Position numbers and translations under genes: made by a program. A stretch of DNA of 30,010 nucleotides from VXNE01 sp964518405 (GTDB taxonomy: Bacteria; Pseudomonadota; Gammaproteobacteria; Pseudomonadales; Azotimanducaceae): positions 1 through 30,010 of the forward strand of contig CAZFGB010000129.1 of NCBI GenBank assembly GCA_964518405.1, written 5' to 3'. Below are positions 9,481-17,934 of this stretch, in pieces (the first letter of the stretch is position 1; each line of letters starts with the position of its first letter). The notes under the pieces were generated by a model that saw only the letters and a list, made by a program, of their open reading frames with translations, ran no database searches and was not told where the DNA came from.

Positions 9481-10653
9481 ATGCGTAAGTTCGCGCAAGC
9501 TGTGCCGATGAATCTTTGGTGCGCGGGACCAAGAGTCCGGGGCGTCGGACCAGTCCTGTCGCTGTTTCTGGCGGCGCTGTCGGTGGCGTCGTCCGCAGCC
9601 AACGAAGAGCGGGTTGCGGCGGGCTTCTCGCTCTCGGTGGTGACGGACAAGGTGCCGAACGCGAGGCAGATGGCCGAAACCGACTCGGGCCTGCTGCTGG
9701 TGGGCTCGAGGTCGGCGGGCAACCTCTACGCCGTGAGGCCGGCGGCTGGTCGCGAAGCGGAGGTGGTGACCTTCGCCAGCGGCCTGAAAGTGCCGAGCGG
9801 GATAGCGCTGATCGGCGACGATCTGTACGTGGCGGCGCTCAACCGGGTGCTTCGGTATCGCGATATCGAGCGCACGTTCCGGGACCGGCCCCGGCCGGAG
9901 GTGGTGACCGACACCTTGCCGGACGAGCGGCATCATGGCTGGAAGTACCTGTCGGTGGGACCCGACGGTCATCTGTACGTTCCCGTCGGCGCGCCGTGCA
10001 ATGTCTGCCGGCGGGAGGAAGAGGTGTTCGCCACCATCCTCCGCATGCATCCGGACACCGGCGAGCGGTCGATCTATGCGCGCGGCGTGCGCAACAGCGT
10101 CGGCATGGACTGGCACCCGGAAACGGGGAAGCTGTGGTTCACGGACAACGGCCGCGACTGGATGGGCCCCGACCTGCCGCCGGAAGAGGTGAACGTGGTG
10201 GAGGAGGCGGGCGCGCACTACGGTTTTCCGCATATCCACGGCAGGGACATTCGTGATCCGGAATTCGGCGCGGAACACGACCCGGCGGACTACCTGCCGC
10301 CGGTGTACGAGATCCAGGCCCACTCCGCGGCGTTGGGGATGGCGTTCTACGACGGCGACAGGTTTCCGCCGGCGTACGCGGGCGCGCTGTTCATCGCGGA
10401 GCACGGGTCGTGGAACCGGTTGTCGAAGGTGGGCTACCGCGTGAGCGTGGTGCGCGCGGGCACGACGGAGGCCGAACCGTTCGTGGATGTCTGGCTGGAC
10501 GGAGAGGCGGTCTCGGGGCGTCCGGCGGACGTGCTGGTGGCGCGGGATGGCACGCTGCTGATCTCGGACGATTACGGCGGCAGGATCTACCGCGTGACGC
10601 CGGTTTCGCCTACTGCCGCCGGCGCGAAACCGCCTGGCGAAACTCGTCGCTGA
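9481..10653 (+). CDS. PQQ-dependent sugar dehydrogenase (sorbosone/glucose dehydrogenase family), exported
   Basis: Predicted periplasmic beta-propeller oxidoreductase of the soluble glucose dehydrogenase/L-sorbosone dehydrogenase family. The N-terminus has a signal peptide: basic residues, then GPVLSLFLAALSVASSA with likely cleavage after Ala-Ser-Ser-Ala. Propeller motifs include GLKVPSGIALIGDDLYVA, HHGWKYLSVGPDGHLYVPVG, a Cys-X2-Cys (APCNVCRR), GVRNSVGMDWHPETGKLW, FTDNGRDWMGPD and EHGSWNR. About 390 residues from the ATG at 9481; an internal ATG at 9508 gives 381 residues and a more usual signal n-region, and neither has a clear ribosome-binding site. The substrate cannot be told from sequence, and no PQQ synthesis genes are nearby. 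The last 44 bases overlap the convergent plsB end. Confidence 0.88.
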   Translation: MRKFAQAVPMNLWCAGPRVRGVGPVLSLFLAALSVASSAANEERVAAGFSLSVVTDKVPNARQMAETDSGLLLVGSRSAGNLYAVRPAAGREAEVVTFASGLKVPSGIALIGDDLYVAALNRVLRYRDIERTFRDRPRPEVVTDTLPDERHHGWKYLSVGPDGHLYVPVGAPCNVCRREEEVFATILRMHPDTGERSIYARGVRNSVGMDWHPETGKLWFTDNGRDWMGPDLPPEEVNVVEEAGAHYGFPHIHGRDIRDPEFGAEHDPADYLPPVYEIQAHSAALGMAFYDGDRFPPAYAGALFIAEHGSWNRLSKVGYRVSVVRAGTTEAEPFVDVWLDGEAVSGRPADVLVARDGTLLISDDYGGRIYRVTPVSPTAAGAKPPGETRR

Positions 10654-13009
10654 TCACGCCCTGGGCGCCGCGGACGACCTCGCGCAGCATGGGAGCGGGG
10701 CTCAAGTTCCCGGATTCGGATTCGACCGCGCCGCCGCGCGCGATCAAGGTTTCGATGAACCGGCGGAACAGCGCCGCATCGAAGAAGTCCGGCGCGTTGA
10801 TGCCGTAGATCCTCGACATGCGGCGGGCAACGATGCCGCATTCCTCTTCGAGCCGGGCGCGCGTCATGGCGCCCCGGCGCGTCAGCAAGGCGATGACGAT
10901 GTAGTAGCGCTCGAGGGTCTGCATGACGATGTTGGCCAGCAGGCGGAGACGGAAATGCTCGGGCGAATGCCTTGCGGGCGGGGCGTACACGTCGTTTCCG
11001 TGCCGCGTCACAAGGTCGAGCCGCGCCAGGTGATCGAGCCAGCGAGGCACCAGGTCGTCGCTCGCCTCCTCGAGAAACAGCTCGGCGCGCATGTGCGGGT
11101 ACACGGTGTGGAAATACCGCGCCAGGTCGTCGCCGCGCACGCGCCGGCGCCGGTTGACCAGCAGGCAGGCAATCAGCGCGGGGACGGCGAATACCGGCAG
11201 CGCGTTGTTCCGGTACCACGTCATGCGCGCGGCGGTGAAGGCGTCGTGGCTCAGGATATCGCCGAAGTCGTGCAGGTCCCGGTCCAGCATGCCGAGTGAT
11301 TCCACATGGGCAAGGATGTCCCTTGCCCGCGTCGAAGTGACGTGGTGATCGTGGAATTGGCCGTCGAGGGCAAGCAGGGCGCGCAGGCAATCGATCTGTT
11401 CGAGCGCCAACGCTTCATCGATGGCGTGGCGCGGCATGGACAGGGTGACGAGAGCGACGAGGTTGATGGCGTTGACCGATGCGACGGCATTGATGCGGGC
11501 AAGCGTTTCGACAGCGAGGGAACGGACGAGTTGGTCGTCGTTTTCGCCGGTTCCGCCGGCCGCGTCCAGGAACTCGGCCAGTCTTATGGGTTCGGCGAAG
11601 TCGAGAGCCGCCTTGCCGAACGACTGGCGGACGAGCCGCAGGCCGCGGAGGACGTTTCGCATCGACTCCTTGGGCTTCGCTTCGCCGCGGAGTTGATCCA
11701 GGTAGGCCCCGGCTTCGACGAGTTTCTCGTAGCCGATGTGTACGGGCACGATGGCGATGGGCCGCAGCACGCCGCGCCTGTGGCTGCGGACGGTCATCCG
11801 CAGCATGCCGGTGCGGGGCTGCAGCAGGCGCCCGGTCCGGGAGCGGCCGCCTTCGATGAAGTACTCCACCGGGTGTCCGCGCCGCAGCACCTGGTGGACG
11901 TACTCCGAGAACACCGCCGAATAGAGCGGATCGTCCGCGAAACTCCGACGCATGAAGAAGGCCCCGCCCCGGCGGAGCAGGGGGCCGACGACGGGCAGGT
12001 CGAGGTTGTCTCCGGCCGCGATGTGCGGCGGCATCAGGCCGGCGTGGAACAGCGCGTAGGACAGCAGCAGGTAGTCGATGTGCGAGCGATGGCTCGGGGC
12101 GTAGACCAGCGCGTGCGTCTCGGCGACATCGGAGAATCGGTCGAGGCCCCGGACCTCGATGCCGGCGTAGATGCGGTGCCAGAACCAGGTGAGGAAGCCG
12201 TTGAAGATTCTGAGCCCCGGATAGGACAGGTCGGAAGCGATCTCGTTTGCGTAGCGCCGGGCCAGACGCGCGGAGAGCGGTTTGTCTTCGCTTGCTTCAA
12301 CGACGGATCGGACGGCTTCGCTCCCTGCTATCCGCGTCACCAGGCTGCCCCGGTGGGAGAGGTCGGGACCCAGCGCCGCCGTGCGCTGATTGCGGAGCTT
12401 GACCCGCGCGAGGCGCGCCGTGCGGCGCGCCAGGCGGTCGGGGTCCATGCCCGGATCGATGATGTCGTGCCACGCTATGGGCGTCGCGAACCGCACCAGG
12501 ATATCGGTGCGGTTGAAGAAGAGGCTCATGAAGCGCCGGAACCGCGATGTGACCGACCAGTCGTCGGAAAACAGGGAGCGCAGGAGCGACCGGTCCTTGT
12601 TCCCGGCGCGCCCCCAGAACACCGAGACGGGGATCAGCGTGGCCTCGGCGCCCGGGTGGTTGAGCAGCCAGTGCTCGATTCGTTGCATGCGCCTCGAGTG
12701 CTCGCGCGTGGGTCGGCGCCGGAAACCGCCCCGGTTCAGGAAGAAAAACCGGCGTGCTTCGCTTATGCCGTCCGCCGTCAAGGCGTCCATGGGCCGAGCG
12801 GTGCCCATGCGTTGCGCTACGAGATCCAGCGCGATCAGGTCGGTCAGCGAAGGAACTCTGAGCACGTAGACGATGTTGACGGCAGCGGTCGCCGCCGCGG
12901 CGTCCGGCGCGCTCGGGCGTATCAGCCAGCGCACCACCGCGTGAGCGATAGCGAAATTCATGCGTTTGCAGAGTGCCGCCATCCGTCGGTCGCCCTTCTC
13001 GCGGCGCAT
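10610..13009 (-). CDS. plsB: Glycerol-3-phosphate 1-O-acyltransferase PlsB
   Basis: Membrane-associated enzyme that acylates sn-glycerol-3-phosphate at position 1, the first step of phospholipid synthesis. The 799 residues match E. coli (807). The catalytic HX4D block is APSHRSHIDYLLLSY (His307, Asp312). It is followed by the substrate motif PLLRRGGAFFMRRSF, the block FIEGGRSRTGRLLQPRTG at ~384-401 and block IV, IAIVPVHIGYE. The long C-terminal PlsB-specific region is intact. The start at 13009 is five bases after the gspD stop; an in-frame ATG at 12982 (MAALCKRMNF) is an alternative. The 3' end overlaps the sugar dehydrogenase tail to tail by 44 bases. Confidence 0.95.
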   Translation of the reverse strand: MRREKGDRRMAALCKRMNFAIAHAVVRWLIRPSAPDAAAATAAVNIVYVLRVPSLTDLIALDLVAQRMGTARPMDALTADGISEARRFFFLNRGGFRRRPTREHSRRMQRIEHWLLNHPGAEATLIPVSVFWGRAGNKDRSLLRSLFSDDWSVTSRFRRFMSLFFNRTDILVRFATPIAWHDIIDPGMDPDRLARRTARLARVKLRNQRTAALGPDLSHRGSLVTRIAGSEAVRSVVEASEDKPLSARLARRYANEIASDLSYPGLRIFNGFLTWFWHRIYAGIEVRGLDRFSDVAETHALVYAPSHRSHIDYLLLSYALFHAGLMPPHIAAGDNLDLPVVGPLLRRGGAFFMRRSFADDPLYSAVFSEYVHQVLRRGHPVEYFIEGGRSRTGRLLQPRTGMLRMTVRSHRRGVLRPIAIVPVHIGYEKLVEAGAYLDQLRGEAKPKESMRNVLRGLRLVRQSFGKAALDFAEPIRLAEFLDAAGGTGENDDQLVRSLAVETLARINAVASVNAINLVALVTLSMPRHAIDEALALEQIDCLRALLALDGQFHDHHVTSTRARDILAHVESLGMLDRDLHDFGDILSHDAFTAARMTWYRNNALPVFAVPALIACLLVNRRRRVRGDDLARYFHTVYPHMRAELFLEEASDDLVPRWLDHLARLDLVTRHGNDVYAPPARHSPEHFRLRLLANIVMQTLERYYIVIALLTRRGAMTRARLEEECGIVARRMSRIYGINAPDFFDAALFRRFIETLIARGGAVESESGNLSPAPMLREVVRGAQGVISDEFRQAVSRRRQ

Positions 13010-13014
13010 GCGAC

Positions 13015-14979
13015 TCAGTTCTCCGACTGTCCCTCGAACAGGCCGTCGGGGGAGGGGGTCGGCGAGCGTGAGTTGATCCGCACTTCCCAGATGTATTCGT
13101 GCATGCGGGCGGTCACGCGGCTTGCGTCTTCCTGCGTTCGTACGACGGTTGGTCGAATGAATATCAGCAGGTGCCGCTTGTCGCGCGTCTGCGACGTGCT
13201 GCGGAACAACCGGCCCACCACGGGAATGTTGCCGAGGAGAGGAACCTTCTTCGCCGTGTCCCGGTAGTCGTTCTGTATCAATCCGCCGAGTACGATGGTC
13301 TCGCCGCTCTCGGCGAGTATGGTCGTCTCGATCTTGCGCGTCTGGGTGATGAGGTCGGCGGCGTTCAACGCCAACTCCGAATCGAGCAGGGTCGATACCT
13401 CCTGCATGATCTCCAGCCGCACGGCGGTGCCTTCGTGCACGTGCGGCGTGACCTGCAGCGTGATGCCGACAGGTTTGCGTTGGACCGTAGTGAAGGGGTT
13501 GGTCGTGCCTTCGCCGAGCGTGCTGAAGGATCCCGTGCGGAACGGGACCTCCTGGCCGGCCTGGATGCTGGCCTGCTGGTTGTCCAGGGTGAGCACGCTG
13601 GGTGCGGAAAGCAGGTCCGCCGCGGTATTGGTGGACAATGCATTCAGGACGAGGGCGAAGGTGACGCCGTCGCGGTCGAGCTTGGCGATGCCGAGGGTCG
13701 GCGATTCCGCCTGCGACAGGACATCCACACGGCTGGTCGTCTCCGTATCGCCGCCGCCGAGAAGTGCGCCGATGATGCCGTTCAGCGTGGCGTTGAAGGC
13801 GGGTACGGACCGCCCGCGTTCGTCGGCGGCGGCGGTTTCGACGCCGGCGCTGAACAGGTCCGATACCGAGATTTCCGCGATCGCGGCTTCGATCAGCACC
13901 TGCGCGCGGCGGGTGTCCAGCTGCTTCACGATGTTGAATATCTCGTCCATCGTCCGGGGATTGGTGCGGGCGACGATGGCGTTCAACCCTGTATCGGCCT
14001 GAATGGTCGTCTGCAGCGGGGAATCCGAGTCGTCGTCGGCGCCTCCCCCGACCAGTTGATTCAGCGTCTCGGCGAGCTCGGTGGCGTCGGCGTGGGACAG
14101 GGGGATCACCCGGGTGTTGCTCATCGCGGTCGCCGGCACATCCAGCTTGTCGATGAGATCGTTCACCACCGCCAACGGTTGCGGTTTGCCCCTGAGAAGG
14201 AGGCTGTTGTTGCGTTCGTTGGCGATGATGCGGATGGACTGAGGACCGACCGCGCCCTTCGCCATCTGTTCGGGCGCGACCTGTTCCAGGATAGTGACGA
14301 CGGAACCCGCCCAGGCATGTTCAAGAGCGCGCACGATCACCTCGTCGTCGTTCAGCACGTCGAGTTCCCGGATGACCTGCCGCAGGCGTTCGACGTTGTT
14401 CGCATGATCGCTGATGATGATGACGTTGCGGTCGGCGATGGCGCCCACATGGCCATGTTGCGGGCTCATTGGCCGCAGGATCTTGACGAGTTCGGTCGCC
14501 TGCACGTTCTGCACCGGGATCAACCGCGTCACGATCTCCTGGACGGGTCCGTGGGGGGCTTCGCCGACGACGCCGCCGGACTGCTTGACTGCGGTGACGT
14601 TCTGGATGATGTGGACGACGTCGCCGTCGCCGACGGGAACGGCGCCGATGCCGTGAACCCGCAGCACCGACAGAAGCAGTTCGTAAACCCCGTCCCTGTC
14701 GAGTTCCGCCTGCGATACGACGTTCACGACGCCCTTGATGCGCGGATCGATGACGAACGTCTTGCCGGTGATCTGCGAGACCTGGGTGATGAACTGCAGC
14801 ATGTCCACGCTGGGCGAATTGATGATCCAGGTCTCGGGTTCTCCGATGTCGTCTTCGGCCGCGCCGACCGTGGCCGCGGCAACGAGCAGCGCGGTCGCCA
14901 GCGCCGCGGGCACGGCGAGCCTGCTGCCATGGCCCCATCTCCTGCGGTCGGGCCTGGTTGAAATCGGTCTTGAATCCAT
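13015..14979 (-). CDS. gspD: Type II secretion system secretin GspD
   Basis: Outer-membrane multimeric channel of the type II secretion system. After a signal peptide (RLAVPAALATALLVAAATVGA) come N0 (WIINSPSVDMLQFITQVSQITGK), N1 (TRLIPVQNVQATELVKILRPM), N2 (VRALEHAWAGSVVTILEQV) and N3 (TRVIPLSHADATELAETLN). The secretin domain follows, with APSVLTLDNQQASIQAGQEVP, VGITLQVTPHVHEG and KKVPLLGNIPVVGRLFRS. The C-terminal S-domain region (LIFIRPTVVRTQEDA) is present. The ATG at 14979 gives 654 residues; a TTG at 14991 would overlap the gspC stop (TTGA) and add four residues. Only gspN, gspC and gspD are present here; the ATPase, inner-membrane platform and pseudopilin genes must lie elsewhere. Confidence 0.95.
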   Translation of the reverse strand: MDSRPISTRPDRRRWGHGSRLAVPAALATALLVAAATVGAAEDDIGEPETWIINSPSVDMLQFITQVSQITGKTFVIDPRIKGVVNVVSQAELDRDGVYELLLSVLRVHGIGAVPVGDGDVVHIIQNVTAVKQSGGVVGEAPHGPVQEIVTRLIPVQNVQATELVKILRPMSPQHGHVGAIADRNVIIISDHANNVERLRQVIRELDVLNDDEVIVRALEHAWAGSVVTILEQVAPEQMAKGAVGPQSIRIIANERNNSLLLRGKPQPLAVVNDLIDKLDVPATAMSNTRVIPLSHADATELAETLNQLVGGGADDDSDSPLQTTIQADTGLNAIVARTNPRTMDEIFNIVKQLDTRRAQVLIEAAIAEISVSDLFSAGVETAAADERGRSVPAFNATLNGIIGALLGGGDTETTSRVDVLSQAESPTLGIAKLDRDGVTFALVLNALSTNTAADLLSAPSVLTLDNQQASIQAGQEVPFRTGSFSTLGEGTTNPFTTVQRKPVGITLQVTPHVHEGTAVRLEIMQEVSTLLDSELALNAADLITQTRKIETTILAESGETIVLGGLIQNDYRDTAKKVPLLGNIPVVGRLFRSTSQTRDKRHLLIFIRPTVVRTQEDASRVTARMHEYIWEVRINSRSPTPSPDGLFEGQSEN

Positions 14980-14987
14980 CTCGCCGC

Positions 14988-15917
14988 TCAAGTGGGTTGC
15001 CGGTCCATCGAGGCGAGCGCGACCAGCGTCGAGAGCGATGTGGTGAGGAAGAACCGGCGTTCCCCGCGTCGAATCTCAAGCCGCGCCGAACCCTTCGAGA
15101 GCAGGTCGCCGAACGCCTCTGGATTCTGGCTCACCGCGCCGATGGGCTGTCCGTCGATCGATATGATCGTGTCGCCGGGTTGCAGTCCGGTGCGGCCGAG
15201 TTGCCGCGAGACGGCGCGCTGGCCGACGCGGTATCCCGTGTCGCCATCGACGGAGACGGGTTCGAGGCCCACTGCGCGAAGCATCCCGTCGGGGTCCTGT
15301 TGGAACCGGGCGCGGAACACCTCGACGGACTGGGTGAAATCGTCGGGGACCGCGTCCTGGGCCTCGACGCCGAGAGCCGACGCCGCCAACGGCGCGTTGC
15401 TTGCCACGCCTCGCTGTTCAAAAACGGCGCGCGGCCCGGGGCTGGTGGCGCTAAGCGTGGATTCGTCGTCGAAACGGAGGGCTTCCATGATGCCGGCGCG
15501 ACTGATCAATACGATCTCCCTTCGTATTTCCGCCACTTTCGCATTGCCGAAGATTGGATCACCGACGCTGTAGGCGTCGCCTCCGTCTCCCCGCGAGCCG
15601 ATGATGGCGACGGACGCCCGCGGCTGGTTCGCGAGGAAGATCCCGAGCAGCTTGAGGTCGAGTTCGGTGTCCGGTGCGGCGTCGGCGTCGAAGCCGCCCG
15701 CGGCCGACGCGGGCGTGCCGAAGAGGTTGAGCGCGGCGATCTTTTCGACATCCATGGCGTCCGGTCCCGGCGACGCTTCGGGCCGGGCCGATTCGACGAG
15801 TCGCGCGGGTTCCGGACCAAGGGCGAAGAACCAGATAGCCCTGGCCAGGGTGGCGGCCATGGCGCCGATGACCAGCACGCGGGCGGTGGCCAGTAGTACC
15901 GTTGAAGGATTGAACAT
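14988..15917 (-). CDS. gspC: Type II secretion system protein GspC
   Basis: Inner-membrane protein that links the assembly platform to the secretin. The 309-residue product has a short cytoplasmic start, one transmembrane helix (ARVLVIGAMAATLARAIWFFAL, about residues 11-32), a Pro-rich linker and the homology region (LNLFGTPAS, LDLKLLGIFL, SVAIIGSRGDGGDAYSVGD), which binds the N0 domain of GspD. A C-terminal PDZ domain contains YRVGQRAVSRQLGRTGLQPGD and TIISIDGQPIG. The ATG at 15917 has GAAGG six bases upstream. The stop lies nine bases ahead of the gspD ATG, so the two are translated together. Confidence 0.93.
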   Translation of the reverse strand: MFNPSTVLLATARVLVIGAMAATLARAIWFFALGPEPARLVESARPEASPGPDAMDVEKIAALNLFGTPASAAGGFDADAAPDTELDLKLLGIFLANQPRASVAIIGSRGDGGDAYSVGDPIFGNAKVAEIRREIVLISRAGIMEALRFDDESTLSATSPGPRAVFEQRGVASNAPLAASALGVEAQDAVPDDFTQSVEVFRARFQQDPDGMLRAVGLEPVSVDGDTGYRVGQRAVSRQLGRTGLQPGDTIISIDGQPIGAVSQNPEAFGDLLSKGSARLEIRRGERRFFLTTSLSTLVALASMDRQPT

Positions 15918-16005
15918 TTCGAGCCTTCAGTATCCGCCTTGGGTGCGCCGGCGACGCCGCAGAGCCGCCGCGGCGCTCGGGCGCATCCTTCCATGAGGGC
16001 CGAGG

Positions 16006-16734
16006 TTAAAACAGACGCTCGCTCACATCTATGACGATCGCGTGATCCGGTTCGTTCCCCGGCCATGGAAATCCCGCCATTCTTGTGAGTTTCTTCGTCA
16101 CGCCGATGTTCAGCCAGCCATCCGCGCCGAGGCGAAGATGCAGAAGCGGGACATCGACATTTCGGGCCGATACGGCAAGCGTCGGTTCCGCATCGACCGT
16201 TTCGAGCACGCCGGTGAGCGGCGGCAGAACCATCTGGTAATGCTCGCCGGCGAGACGATAGCGCACCTCTCCCCCGCTCCAGGACAGTTCGCCGGCGATG
16301 GCCCGCAGGCGCGGGCCATAAGTGACGTCCGCGCCGATGCGTTCGATGCCGAGATCGCCCGCGGTCTCTATCCAGTACGGTGCGAGGATCCGGCGCATCG
16401 TGGCGCCGCTGACGGTGCCGGCCGCGCTGCAGCGCAGCCCGGCGCGGCCGACGCGGGCGCTGCCGGATAGCGTGTGACCGGTGCTCGCCAGCCGCCAGTC
16501 GAAATTGGCCTCGCCGTGCGCGAGACCGCCGGCGTCGAACTGCCAGGAGAGCAATCCAAGCGACCGCCCCTCGTGTTCCAACGCCGCCGCGCCGTCCCAT
16601 ACGCTCCCCCGCGCTTGGGTGAGCCGGGTCGGCCCTTCGTCGCCGAGAGCGATTGCGAGGAGCGTAGCCGGGGCCATGTAGACGATGCAGGCTACGAGCG
16701 CCAGGACTCCGACCAGCGCATATCTAGCCGGCAT
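16006..16734 (-). CDS. gspN: Type II secretion system protein GspN
   Basis: Accessory inner-membrane/periplasmic component found in a subset of gammaproteobacterial type II systems; its exact role is not settled. The 242-residue protein begins with one hydrophobic segment (YALVGVLALVACIVYMAPATLLAIAL). It then shows the GspN pattern: QARGSVWDGAAALEHEGRSLG followed by LSWQFDAGGLAHGEANFDWRL, and a beta-rich remainder. A GGTGAG-like site (GGTGAG five to ten bases before the ATG) is visible. The gene lies 57 bases after dapE and 88 before gspC on the same strand, giving gspN-gspC-gspD. Assignment rests on this motif and on context. Confidence 0.83.
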   Translation of the reverse strand: MPARYALVGVLALVACIVYMAPATLLAIALGDEGPTRLTQARGSVWDGAAALEHEGRSLGLLSWQFDAGGLAHGEANFDWRLASTGHTLSGSARVGRAGLRCSAAGTVSGATMRRILAPYWIETAGDLGIERIGADVTYGPRLRAIAGELSWSGGEVRYRLAGEHYQMVLPPLTGVLETVDAEPTLAVSARNVDVPLLHLRLGADGWLNIGVTKKLTRMAGFPWPGNEPDHAIVIDVSERLF

Positions 16735-16791
16735 GTCTCACCAAGTCGCTTGTCGGATTACTGAACACATGCGTACCTGGCGTTCAACCGA

Positions 16792-17934
16792 TCAGACGAC
16801 AAGCAGGTTTTCGAGCACGCGCTGGTACATGCGCGCCAGCGGCTCCAGGTCGGCGACGGCGACGCGCTCGTCGACCTTGTGGATGGTGGCGTTGACGTGT
16901 CCCAGTTCAACCACTTCCGACCCGGCCGGGGCGATGAAGCGGCCATCGGAAGTGCCGCCGCCGGTCGATGTCTCGGCCGTCAGGCCGGCGGTGTCGCGCA
17001 CCGCATCCAGCACCGACCGCGTCAGACGTCCGGGTTGCGTCAGAAACGGCTGTCCGGGCGTCGCCCACTCCAACTCGAAGGCGGCGCCTGACGCCTCGAG
17101 CGTCGCTCGGGTCTCGGCGCGCAATCCGTCGGCGGTATGCTCGGTGTTGAAGCGAAAGTTGAACTGCGCGGTCAGTTCGCCGGGGATCACGTTGCCCGCC
17201 CCCGTGCCGGCGTTGATGTTGGAAATCTGAAAGCCCGTTGGGGGAAAGAACGCGTTGCCCCGATCCCAGTCGCGCCGCGCGAGCGCGTGCAGCGCGCCGA
17301 GAACGCTGTGTATCGGGTTCAGGGCGTCTTCGGGGTAGGCGACATGGCCCTGTATCCCCTTGACCCTGAGCGTGGCGCTGAGCGAACCGCGTCGACCGAC
17401 GCGTACGATATCTCCGACGCGTTCGCGGGAGGACGGTTCACCGACCAGGCAATAGTCGATCGCTATGCCCCGGGCTTGCAGCCACTCGACGACCTTGGCC
17501 GTGCCGTCGACCGCGGGACCTTCCTCGTCGCTGGTGACGAGAAAGGCGATCGAGCCGGGGTGGTCGCCGTGGTCGCCGAGAAACCGGCGCACCGCCACCA
17601 GCATCGCCGCCAGGCTCGACTTCATGTCGGCGGCACCCCTTCCGTACAGATGGCCGTCGCGAATCTCCGGGACGAAGGGCGGCGATGCCCAGGCGTCGAG
17701 CGGTCCGGCGGGCACGACGTCCGTGTGCCCGGCGAAAACGAACAGCGGGCCGTTCGATCCGCGGCGCGCCCAGAAGTTCCTCACATCGCCGAACGGCAGC
17801 CGCTCCACCGCGAAGCCGAGAGGCGCGAGGTGGTCGATCATCAGGTTCTGGCATCCGCCGTCCTCGGGCGTCACCGAGGCGCGCGCGACCAGCTTCCGGG
17901 TCAGCGCAAGGACTGCGCCGTCAGTTGTGCTCAT
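16792..17934 (-). CDS. dapE: Succinyl-diaminopimelate desuccinylase DapE
   Basis: Zinc-dependent M20-family hydrolase that releases succinate from N-succinyl-LL-diaminopimelate, in the lysine and peptidoglycan pathway. The 380-residue protein carries the metal ligands in VFAGHTDVVPAGP (His) and YGRGAADMKSSLAAM (Asp), the catalytic pair in LVTSDEEGPAVDGT (Glu-Glu), and CLVGEPSSRE. GGGTSDGRFIAP and a late His (NATIHKVDERV) complete the site. The lid/dimerisation domain starts near GRRGSLSATLRVKGIQGHVAYP. The ATG at 17934 overlaps the end of dapD by 14 bases in another frame, so the two are translated together. Confidence 0.96.
   Translation of the reverse strand: MSTTDGAVLALTRKLVARASVTPEDGGCQNLMIDHLAPLGFAVERLPFGDVRNFWARRGSNGPLFVFAGHTDVVPAGPLDAWASPPFVPEIRDGHLYGRGAADMKSSLAAMLVAVRRFLGDHGDHPGSIAFLVTSDEEGPAVDGTAKVVEWLQARGIAIDYCLVGEPSSRERVGDIVRVGRRGSLSATLRVKGIQGHVAYPEDALNPIHSVLGALHALARRDWDRGNAFFPPTGFQISNINAGTGAGNVIPGELTAQFNFRFNTEHTADGLRAETRATLEASGAAFELEWATPGQPFLTQPGRLTRSVLDAVRDTAGLTAETSTGGGTSDGRFIAPAGSEVVELGHVNATIHKVDERVAVADLEPLARMYQRVLENLLVV

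Noticed and set aside
11306..13267. Open frame of ~650 codons on the plus strand opposite plsB
   Set aside because: Antisense to an intact plsB and without family features.
13099..14961. Open frame of ~620 codons on the plus strand opposite gspD
   Set aside because: Fully antisense to gspD, with Gly/Asp/Val/Arg-rich composition that mirrors secretin codons; no domain recognised.
15940..16000. Possible third copy of the 92-base repeat in the gspN-gspC gap (ends with CTTCCATG after a GC-rich stretch)
   Set aside because: Only about ten bases at the end match well; the rest does not align without many gaps.
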